From Telopea speciosissima (taxonomy: Eukaryota > Streptophyta > Magnoliopsida > Proteales > Proteaceae), in assembly GCF_018873765.1 (NCBI RefSeq), contig NC_057916.1, positions 12,831,501 to 12,895,500 on the forward strand: a stretch of 64,000 nt of DNA, in the 5' to 3' direction. Positions 12,901 through 24,918 of the stretch are shown here, piece by piece. A program made the position numbers and the translations under genes. The notes under the pieces were generated by a model that made no database searches, was not told the origin of the DNA, and was given only the letters and a program-made list of their open reading frames with translations. The first letter of the stretch is position 1. The number at the start of each line of letters is the position of its first letter.

Positions 12901-15900
12901 GCTCGAGGATGTTAGGAATAAAGTCTTCAAAGCATGGAGCTTTCTCCTCGAAGAACTTTGGTAGCATTACGAACTGTATATGCTCAATCTCTGAATCAGC
13001 ATCAACCTTGAATGTCAAAACCATAGAGTCTTCAACTTTGAGAGCCTTCTCACCGAAGAGTTGAGCCACGAGTTCTACCTCTTCAAGAACATAATCATGT
13101 ATGTGGACGATTTCTTGTGGAATGTCCTAGACCACCACCTCATCTTTTACTATTTCAGTTTTGTCTGCTTTGATTTCTTCACCGTAAACTTCTTCAATGG
13201 AATCTTCTGTCATCGAAGATTCACGTGTTGTTTCTTCCGTGATATCGCCAGTTGCTAGAATCCCTTCCGCAAGTACGATTGTTATCCCTCAGCGACCTGC
13301 AACTCATCCACCAGCAAACTGCAAGCAAAGGTAAGTGAAATATTTTTAAGAGTAAATGGTAAGATCCTCTCCGTCTTATCCTCTTTTCTCTGTTCTCTCC
13401 CTCTCCTCTCACCGGCGACCAACTGTTCGATTTCACCCAAGCTCATTCACTATGAGCAATTGTTTTGGGATACAAGCTCATGCATTGTGGGCAATTTTTG
13501 GGGATACAAGCTCATTCACTGTGAGTTTTTTTTTTTCCCAGGGAAGTCTAAACCCTAAGATACTTTCCATTCTTCATTGTGATGACCCAACAGAAAGAAT
13601 TGAACCCCTCATCTGGGATTTTTTTACTCGAGTCTATCAAGGAGATACTTCCCTTCCCTTTGTTTCTCTTTATGTCAACATTTGTTTCTATTTGTCGTCG
13701 CTTGGTGCAATGGCAAGGTCTCGTTACCGCCAGCACAATGGCGCGGGTTCGAGTCCTCGGAATCAGCCTCTCCGTGAAGGGGGGAAGGCTGCCTACCATC
13801 TACCTCACCCAGACCGTGCGAAACGTGGGAGCCTTGTGCACTGGGTACAGCCCTTTATTTTGCAGATAAAATGTCATCATCTAGCGTGAATGACAGTAAT
13901 TTAGGTTCACTAATGTTTGTGAACATAAGATGTAACTGTGGAAAAAGACCGGCAGTCAAAATATTAAAGTCTCAACATAATAGGAACAGACTTTATTACT
14001 GTTGAAGTGCTGTCAAGACAACAAATCATCTAGGCTCCGTTTGTTTCAGAGTAAAATACTCGGTAAAACAAATTTTACTGTAAAATTATATTTTCCACTG
14101 TTTGTTTTGTAATTTGGAAATTGCTTTTAGAGAACCGAACAACCCATGTTTTCCGGAAAAGACGAGTGTAAATTTTACCCCAAATTTATAGGGAAAATTT
14201 TCCTCGCATATTGGGATTTGCTCGAAACACACTCAAGAGCCGTCAAGTGCTCTCTCTGTATCTCTCTATTCTTTTCTCTGCTCATTGTCGGTCGTTGGAA
14301 GAAATAGAGCTTTAGAGTCGTTCAACGCCATGGTCGGAGCTCCTAGATCGCACCTCCCTCACACATCCAGACTCCCTCAACGAGGCCGCATCGCGCGTTC
14401 GCAAGAATTTCTCCAACTTCAAGTTCCTTTTCTTCAATAGTGAGCCTTCAGATCCGAAGTCTCATTATTCTCAAAGCTTCTTTTTTGTAAATGCTACTCC
14501 AGTGTACAATGGTTGGACGGACGTCAATGGTCAGTTTATCTGTTCCTTCTCCAAAAGCAGAAGTCCTAATGTACACAAACTTGACCTCTCATGTATCAAC
14601 TCATGAAGTACTTGCGATGATTTTCGAATTTTTAGGAATATCTCAAAGAGAAACCGCTTATGTGGATGGATGGCATCAGATGCAGATTTGAAAGTTTATA
14701 AAGAGAAGGGAGAGTAGAAGAAGACCTCGAAGTTATGGTCGATATGGAAAGACGCAAATTTTACATTGTTCCAAACAAATTTCCAGTACTGTTGCAGGCA
14801 TGTATTGATTTGAATTTGTTAGAATCTGGAAGAAGGGTTCAATTATTACATATCCAGATTTCCATCTTCGACAAAGTGGTCGAGATGTACTGCAAATTGT
14901 GTAGTACAATAGATGCCTACCGAGTTTTTGATGAAATCCCCAAATGGAACTTGTTTTCAAATCAATGAGCAAAGACTACGGGATGACTCCTGCGGAGCAT
15001 TATGTTTGCGGTGTTCATCTCTAACCGTTTTAAAACTTTAGAGAACACTGATCTAATGACACGATTCCTGCATATGGGTGCTTAAGACTGGATCCACAGA
15101 TTTGTGAACATTACATGTTCAATTTTTTTCCTAGCAGCATTGTACTTTTCAATGATATTTTTTACTCCATATTTTACCTCTTAAAAACAAACATTGGAAA
15201 TTTTCACATGTATCGAAACAAACGGAGCTTTAGCAGGTTATAATTAGTGAAATCTGTTTATGGAACAAATCATTTAGGGGGAAATTAGCAGGTTATAGTT
15301 AGTGAAATCCATTCATGGAACAAATCATTTAGGGGAAAATTAGCAAAACTTTACAAATCCTATAAAATGGTTAGCTCATTGAGGGAAATTATGCAACAAA
15401 TCCTTGCAAATGGTTAGCTAATGAAGCTCAACCAAAACCAAATAGGGAAAATTACTCCGACCATGGAGAGCAGGGAGGATAATAAATTCCATTGAACAAA
15501 AATAGAGAGAAGGACTTTTTCCATCTGAACCTTAGAAATCATGTAATCACAGATACATGAGAATGAGAGAAGGGGGGAAATGTAACCTTCAGAATGGCAG
15601 GTCGACAAGGTGCTTCGCAAGTGCCCGATGATGTAGCAGGTCGTCGGTTAGCTTGCAGTTCCTCAGTGGCAGAGCTTGCAGGTCATCTTTTTCGTTTCTA
15701 TTCAAATATCAACAACCCTTAGTAATCTCAGGTACATGAGAATGAGAGAATAGAGAGAAGGGGAAAAACTTGCCTTCTGATTTTGCAGGCCGTTTGAGAT
15801 GCTTCGCAATCCACCAGTAGAGGTTTCTGAGGTGAGCTTGAAGTTCCACAGTTGAATAGTGAGTAGCAGGAAAGATATTTCAGAAGGGGGTTTTGAAGAG

Positions 15901-18900
15901 AAGGGGAAACACTTACCTTACAGAATGGTTAATGTCCTTGAGCTTGCTAGTCGTCGGTCGTTGTCAGGATGCTTCAGCAGTCGCCGGTCGTGAGATAATA
16001 GAGGTCGATGATGTGCTCGAAGTTCTTCAGAGGATCGGTGAGTAGCAGTTCGTAGAGCAAGAGCAGGAAGGGTACTTCATTCGAGGGTTTTGAACAGAAG
16101 GGTAAAAAGGTGAGTTTGCCCCAACACTAAAGGTAATTTGGTAATTTAGAAAAATTATGACCAAGTGACATCACCACTTAACTGCGATCAGCTAACGGAC
16201 TAACGGAGTGAGCTGAATTGTAATAAGGTAATCAACTTAGGGGAGGTTTGAGTAATATTTGACATCTATGGGAGTGGCCTCAGTTTCGTGCAAAACACAG
16301 GGGAGGTTTGAGTAATTTACCCTTTCTTTTTCTGTTCTAGGAACACTTCTGAAATAGTTATACTTTTACCAAATGTTATTCTTCAGCCAAAGAGCATTCT
16401 CACAGAACAGAAGTGCAACCAAACGGGGCCTTAATACCTCCCGAATCTGCCCTTTGTTTCCAGATTTTGAATATTCATAGCTTTAATTGCCAAGATCGAT
16501 ATCTGTTAACATATATTCTGTTGGTTCTGAAACTAACAGTAATTACTGATTCTGTTGAGATTATTAACCGTCTGTTCCTTAATCTGATAACTGAATTGAC
16601 TAATTTGCCCCTCCTAGTCTAACTTGGATTCCTTGTTATCTGTTGATCTATCCACTGGATCTTGCTGAAACTTTCAGCAAAGGTCACACCACTTATAAGG
16701 AGAACTCGACCAGAATATCTGGTCCATCTGAGGGCTTGATTTTGTCAAATGACTAATATCCCTAATATGGAATTTTATTCTCTGAGATTCTGTTTTGACT
16801 CTTCAAATTCAGTATTAAATTAGAAATTTTGCTCTATTCTTCTTCAGTTTGCTATTATTTCTGTTTTTAGCTCTCAGTTCAATTGAAAACCAAAAATCCT
16901 AATAGCTATTTGAAATCCTACTGCAAACAGGTTTCTTCAAATCTGATTTCTTAAATTCTATTCTCTGGTTTCTAATCTCAGTTTCTAAGTACTGGATTGA
17001 ATGGCTGCTTAATTCCTGGTCTGAAATCTGATTTCATAACTTGTAAATTCTGCCATAGAATTTTGCACTCCTGGACTTTTTATCTAGAGTCCTAATCATG
17101 ATAGGATTCCTTCAAATTTCAGAATCTGTCCATAAGAACCTTGGCCGAATCAGACTTATATTTATTCTGTTATTGGTTTCCTCTTGTAATCTGCTTTGTC
17201 CTTATCCTGTGGATCCTGTTGCAAACTGATCTCCCATTAGATTCTCACCGGTTCAAGAATAGCACTGCACTACTGCCAACAAAAGGAAGAAAAGAAAGAA
17301 AAAAAAAAGAATATTTTGGCATTCCAGGAGAAGAGTAAGAAATCTAAAGGTGCTTAAAGGAAACAAATTAGTTTATTACACGTGTATGCTACTTGATGAG
17401 AGAGAAAAGCAACAATTCTGAAGTTGCTCAAAAGTAATCGCAACTACATCTTTATCAAAAAGATTACTGCATCAGAAGATAAATTAGGTTTTGAACTAGT
17501 ATAGCCGAAATGAGAATGTTGAGCTAGATGAATGGCAAAACTAGAAGAGATAAATAAGAGGAACACATCAGAGATAATTTAAGAGTAGCTCCAATAAAAG
17601 ATAAGTTGAAAGGAAATCATTCAGGGAACATGTCCAACAAAGATTTCGAAATGCACCAGTAAGGAGGAGTGATGATTCAGATTTGAGGGCTAAAAGAGCT
17701 AGGACATTCATGATTCATCTTTATGTCCCAAGAATAGTGTCACCAAATAACAAAAGCCTTTCTCATGGAACTTCTACCATATAACTAAAAAATGATGGAA
17801 AAAGACAGTGACACACAGGTCAACCAACTCATTAGGAAGAAAATTTCATTCCCAAAAAAGAAAGTGAAAAATCATTAGGAAGAACAGAAATCAAGTACGA
17901 CAGCATTCCTGACATTATTCAAAGCCACAAAACATCATTTTCATCTTCAGAGAATATAAAAGGGGAAAAATTGCTACACTGCCCTTGTACAGATTCCTTT
18001 ATACCCTCCTCACATAATAAACAGTGGCACCCACACTACTGACATTTCTCTCTCCTATTTTACCATGTGAGCCCTATGTACGCCCCATATGAAATTATGA
18101 ATAATACCATTTTCCAACCCCTCATTGGTTGTAATGTGCATATTCCTTCTTACATTACCCTTCTAGGAAACCCTCTGATTGAAGATCCAAGCCTTTCTCG
18201 AGTTGAAGAAGCCACCCTAAGCATAGGATCATAGTAGGAGCCATAGTATTGTCCTATACTTAGTTTTATTTCAGCTTTAGGTAATTCTATACTTAGTTCT
18301 ATTTTAATGTGTTTTAATTGAACCGGTTCAAATTGGTTGCATCCAATTGGTTCAATTTAAGTTGGTCTAATTTAAGTGAAGTGTTCCTATTGGCTATTAG
18401 GATCTTATATCCTATTGGTTGATGAGGAATCCTCTTAGTTTAAGAGTTTCAAGTGTTTTAAATTAATAGGGGTAGTTAAGTCTTTTACTTTGAGTTGTTT
18501 TAATTAATTCACACTCCTTCCACGATTTTGGAAGAGAGAAGAGTTTAGATTGTATTAGGAGCCTTATTTTAAATAAACAGAATCGTGGGAGGCTCCCCCA
18601 CAGCTTAAGTTTGAAAAAAAATCGATTTATGTTGCTGCCTTTGCTGCTGCTGCTCTGCTTCAATCGTGAGTGCTGCCTTGTGGATCTCAAGGTGAAGGGC
18701 TGGTGGACTCCAGTGACTCCATGCATCTGTTCATGATCAGGAGGTCTTCTTCAATCAATCACCAAGCTGTTTCAAGCTGCTGCTTCTGGATCTCTGCAAA
18801 TCCAGTAAGTTCTTTTGGTTTTCCTGATATTATCTTCTTCTTCTTCATTCTCCACTTAACCCTAATTGATCCCTATAAACCCTAAACATTCACTAAGCTG

Positions 18901-21900
18901 TCCAGCCCAATTCTACCGTCAGTTTTCCTCCAAAATTCAACCACAGCAACCTTACCTCATCCCCTTCACTCGACTTTAACCCCAAGCCCATCTTAGCTCT
19001 TAAACCCTAATTCCCCCTTCACCTCTATTAAAACCCAAACCATAAATTACAGATCAACCACTTCCAGCCATCATCTAAACATCAAACTTTGGCCGAGTGA
19101 CCTCCTCTGCCATTGGGAAACTCGACCTGAATCCCTGCCCATAACTCCAACTCTAAACCCTAAAATTCACCACATTCATCTTCCCCCAAAACCCGAAAGC
19201 CTAACCCTAATTATCTGTTTTCTAAATCTTCACTCAAACCTCACCCAACCTACATCATTAGGCTTCTAAAAACCTGCCTAGCTTTACTAAATAAAACCCT
19301 ACCTCATTCACCCAAACCTAACCCTAGTTTTGACCTAAAACTCTCAATTCTACCCATTCGGCCAGCACCTTTGTGAGGGTTTAATCTACCTGGCTTCTAG
19401 TAGGTTTCCTACCTATCTAGGACTACATTACCCTCTCCCATAAAAGAAAAAGGTGCTTGGTTGTACCATTGGACTAACTCATAAAAATAAATAAACATCT
19501 CAAAGAAAGTACCCACAAACACCTAATTCTATGGCATCTTAAGGGGTAAAACCCATTGCACCCAATGCCTATCAAGGATTTTAGCAGAATCGGTTGGTAA
19601 TCAGAAAAATAATGATTCTTAGAGGGGGGGAGAGAAAAAGGAAACACGACAATAACAACAAATGGCATAGAACTTCAGGCCATTCTGGTATGCTTCTAGG
19701 AGTTTGCTCTCTATTTGGATCCTCAACAAGCCAAACCTTTGGACGTCTGGTTTACAATGTCTCGGCTGTCAGGTGGGGAAGATCGGGCATCATTTGTCAC
19801 TATAGTCGACTCCCCATCTATTTGTAATCAACATTATAGTGGGCACTCAGACCACCTACAGCTCAACTAAGCCTTATCCAACTATCGATCCTGTTTCACC
19901 ATTGAACTCAATTCAAAGTCATATATGTTCTCAAACCTAATCCATGCATATCTTTTCTCACCACTCACCATTTCTCCTAAAGTCACACAGATAAAATTAG
20001 CGGCTGAAATGATGTTAAATTTCAGTTCTCACAAAATTCTGGAATCAGATTTAAATTATAATGGAACATGACAATACCAATGGCAGTGAGAATCAAGGTT
20101 CGAAAACTCGGGTCTCGGTGCCAACTCGGACCCTTGAAAAACCAAGTCGAGTCGAGATCTCACCGTTGGTGCACCTTTTTTTTTTTTCTCGACTCGAAGC
20201 CTCATCTCGGTGGGTTTTAGACCTAGTTTGCGTCTAAAACTTGGTACTCAGCCTAATTTAGGCCATTTAAACATTTTGGCACTATCAGATTTGGCAAAAA
20301 CAAAGTCCAAATAGGAGTTTCAGTTAGTGGGAAGGCAGGACAAACACTTACTTATGCTAGAAACCAGGACAGACACAGGACAAACACACTTATTTATGCC
20401 TAATATCATTTCAGTAAATGCTTTTGTATTTGTATTTCATTTACTTAAGATATTAGTCATAAATAAGCAAATACCCCCTATTTGAATCCAATAAAAATAG
20501 TTAAAAAATAAAATTCCAAAAGGGAAAAAAGTCAACCCCCCAGTTCAAGAACAAAAACTGGATTTTCGGCGGTAGGTGCAATTTTCAATTTTCTAATGCT
20601 GGGGTTTTTCTCAAATCTAAAAATTCTATAAAAGAAAGCTTTCCAACAAGTCCAAGATTGCAAAAATCTGATTTATATTGAAAGAATTATGTATTGGTCA
20701 AACTTAATTCGGTGTGCACGAATGTTGTCAAAATCGCTCTGAATGAAAATAATTTTTTGGACATCAAAACAAATGAATATTTTACCGCACTTTTGGTTTT
20801 TAGCAATGTTTTACCATAATAAGATTTATGAAATTTCTAGATTTGAGAAAAACCCCAGCATTAGAAAGTTGAAAATTGCACCTACCGTCGAAAATCCAGT
20901 TTTTGTTCTTGAACTGGGGGGTTGACTTTTTTTTCCTTTTGGAATTTTATTTTTTAACTATTTTTATTGGATTCAAATAGGGGGGTATTTGCTTATTTAT
21001 GAATAAAATCTTAAGTAAATGTAATACAAAAACATTTACTTAAATGATATTAGGCATAAATAAGTGTCTGTCTTGTCTGTCTTGGTTCCTGGCATAGATA
21101 GGTGTCTGTATACCAAGAATTTCTAGCAAGATCTCGAGATCTAGCACTCATATAAAGGACCTAGATGGGCATTTTCCTATGTCAAACCGAGACCTCGGCG
21201 AGATATTGACATTTTGAGACTCGTAGGCAGTCTCGTCTCGGGATTTCAAAAAACCGAGAAACTCAGCGAGATCTCGCGAGTTCTCGAACTATGGTGAGAA
21301 TCCAACCTACAGTTTATGTTAAGCTGATGTCTGATGAGAGTTTCAACCCCCATCATCCCGAGTGTCATAAAAATACATCAATACAGTTAACAGTGCATGC
21401 ATCCTGATGTAGTTAGGCTTTTGGGTTGTTGAGTGTTCATATTTGGGTTATTATGCAATGGGCCTTTTGGGCCTGGGCTGAGATGATGTTAGTTTTGTTG
21501 CTGGGGGAAGGATATTAGGTAAGTTGAAAGTTTCTAATTTTCTTCATTAGATAGAATTTAGGTTATAAATTGTACCTGCTAGAATCGACTGAGAGAATAG
21601 AGATTGGTAATGAAATTTGGTTTCGTGGCAGATATGGTCTCTTGTCAAACAGAGTTTAATGGGCAAACCTATCCTACAGTTGATGGACAACCTAGGAAAC
21701 AGTTCATGATGAACTGAGTTTCTACCTAAATCTTCTCCTTTATCTTCTTTCAAATCGATTTTAGAATTTCAGTAGGAATCTTGTCAAGTACGTCAAGCTT
21801 ATATTTCAGTTTTTATTTTTGATACTTCGTCCGGGCGTAATCTGGATTGAAAGAGGTGGAGCTGAAAACTCTTTCCCGGTTTCTTTCTACCCCAGTTTTC

Positions 21901-24879
21901 GGCCATTGTTTACTCTTCATAGAGTGACCCTAGAGTATTAGCCTGAGAAACAACCTCTGTAGTTTCAATCTTATTTGCAGACCTGCTACAGTGAATTTTG
22001 TTACTTGTAATTATTCAAATCTGGGGCTTATATTTGCAGGTGCAAGAAGCCTAAGGGTTATCAGTATATCCTAAAATCTCATATTAACTAGTTGAGTATT
22101 AATGGAGAATCATCAATGTTAATCTGAATTCTCAAAAATCTATAAATAAGGATGAAGATGAATAGGAATTTTTTTAATTTCCATTTAAGAACATTTCTCT
22201 GGTAATTCCTTAAAAGCCCTCTGACTCCAAGTTCTTCCTAATTTGCCTCCGGATCTAAGTTTTAAAATTCCAGAATCCAGAAAGGTCCTTACCTTTGAAA
22301 TTCACCCTTTGGTCCAGATTGTGCTTACTTGTCCAGTTGTCCCAAAGGGTCCAGAACCTACCTGAAAACAGATTTACCCTTGTTCTGGGTTATTGAGATC
22401 TCATCAGTTTAAAGGGGGTCCAAGTGACCTAATTAGGGTTTTGAACCCTAGGTTACATCACATCTACATGGACCACATGTACTGATTACCAAATTCATTA
22501 GTACATTTTGCACCAAAAACACTTACGGAGATCAGTAAACAAAAAATGTTTCATGCACATCAAATGCACCAGGGGCTAAAGAACACCAAAAGCGCTTCCT
22601 GAAAGCAAAAATGAGACGTAAACAGACCTGTAACCGAGGCAATTTCCAAACAGCCCTCGTGCTTTCCCTTGAAGCTGCACCTTCTGGCCAATCTAGTCGT
22701 GCACCCCTCCTGAAGTATTTCTCAGCACGGCAGCTGCAATAAAGTTTCAGAAAATAACATATCCGAAGGAATCAAAGTTGCAAAGAACTTATAAAAAGCA
22801 AGAACACAAAAAATAGAGAATCTTACTCTGCTCTAATCATCATATGGTGTGGCATAGGGCCTAAAACCCTCTCCATCATGGCTAGATGTTCCAAGTTTTC
22901 ATGGGTTTGGAAAAGAGCATCACCCTAAATATCCAGCAAAAAAAAAGTCAGCATTAGATACTCATGAAGATAACAATTAAATGACCAGAATGCATTACAT
23001 GACATGCCACGCCACGTGGAATAATGTTCCAGAATGACCGGGAACTTGACTGTTAATGCATATGAATACAAGTTCCCCAGATTTTTGCATTAACAGCAGA
23101 ATGGCAGAATAAACAAAATTTATTCCACATAACTAGCTAACTCTTTAAATCAAGAAAGATACATTATGTTATGGTTAAAAAAGCATAATCAGTTCAACTG
23201 AATTTACCGAGCAAAGTTCAACAAGTATGCAACCCACACTCCATAAATCACAAGGATAATTCCATCCAAGCCCTGGAGAAGATAATTAAAAAAAAACAAT
23301 GTTATGTCACATTCACACTAATGACGAGTTAGAAAAATCCCAGAAGTTTTTAAAAATAGATAGAAATATATTACCCAAGATAACCTCTGGCGCGCGGTAA
23401 TGCCGTGTTGACACCACATAACTGTGATCTTGATGTTCGAATGTTGTACTCCCAAAATCAATCAGTTTAATGGCACTAGACTTAGGCAGGCTCTTGAAAT
23501 AAGAACCAAACCTAGCTGACCGTGACAGAAACTTAATTGCAACCCAGAAAGAAACAAAAAAAAATGTCACAAATAAGAAACTTACCGAACCATTGACCCT
23601 AGTTAACACACACACACAGAAAAATGTGCAACATACAGACACACAAATAAAAACATAGATCAGAAAAATCAAGAGGGAAAATTGTCTAATGAGCCAATAC
23701 CTTATAATCAGGCACCTTGACATACTCTGATGAAACAAGAAGGATATTTTCTGGCTTCAGATCCGTGTGAATTAGTCTCATATCATGCATAACTGCAAGA
23801 ATAAAAAGTGGCAGGAATGAGCAAACAAAGAAGAGGGAAAATTTTATTCAGTACACTGCCATGCTTATCAATAGCTACTTCCAATGTAGCATGGCAACTT
23901 ATATGGAAAAAATAAGTAGCAGCCTTGACTCCTGAGTCTCAGATTATCATCAGAAAGAACTCAAGCACCAAATAAAACAAGATTGAAAAGAAAAGTGCAA
24001 GTATTTGTCCACACACATGCTACAGACTCCAAAAGTTGTCTTCCAAACTCCCGAACGAGATCAATGGGAAAAGAACGGTAGCTGTTTTTGCGGAGAAAAT
24101 CGTATAAGCTTGGTCCAAGCTTCTCAAAAACCTGTTAAAACATTTAAATCCATCCGCAAGTTTTAACTCATAAATTGTCAGGCACCAAGGGAAATGCATC
24201 AGCCTCCCAAATTAACCAAAAGCACTAACAAATACTTACAATACAAATATGATTACGATAGTCAAACCAATTCCGTATTTGCACACAACTGCAAAAAATA
24301 AAACCACTTATACCAAATTCACCTTGAACTGCTGCAGCTAGAAAAGGTAGAATACAAGTCCTACCGAGTGCCGCCGACGTCATGTTTGGCAAGCTTCTGC
24401 AGAACATCGATTTCAATCATAGCAGCCTCACGATACTTGTGAATAGAACGCACAATTTTAATTGCCACCAGTTCTTTAGTTTCATTATCCAAACATTCCA
24501 AGACTTGCCCAAATGTCCCTGCAGTGATTGCATCACAGAGAGATGAGAAATAAATGGATTGATCCCAGAGCATGGGTAAGACATCTAAATCCAATTCAAA
24601 ATCTCTTGTTGCTGAAAGTCATGCAAATGCATAAATTAGTTTTGACAGGAAAAAAAAATTTCCAAAAGATGATGAATAAATCATATGTTATGAGAATGAA
24701 AAACAAATTGAACTTACAAAAAAAAAACCCTTACCTTCGCCCATTTTGCTGAGAATTTGGTCTGCATGTAACAACAACCAGATATAAGAACAAAAACTTG
24801 TAAAGAATGGAAGGGGCCTGTGTGGGGGAGATACAGAGTGAATAAAGTGTGTGTATGTGTGGGTGTGTGGGTGTGTGTG

Positions 24880-24918
<39 letters not shown>

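Larger units (their letters stand above)
7119..22627 (-). other. 15.5-kb last intron of the AFC3-like kinase gene
   Basis: The donor CAG|GTCTGT follows Leu-Gln at 22628. The acceptor TTGCAG precedes Asn at 7118. Joining the two exons restores the conserved [19 protein letters not shown] segment. Nearly the whole interval is repeats, listed separately. No independent intact gene was found in it. Confidence 0.85.

Noticed and set aside
13356..13889. 177-codon plus-strand open frame
   Set aside because: Its 3' half is the SINE body and its 5' half has no homology I can see.
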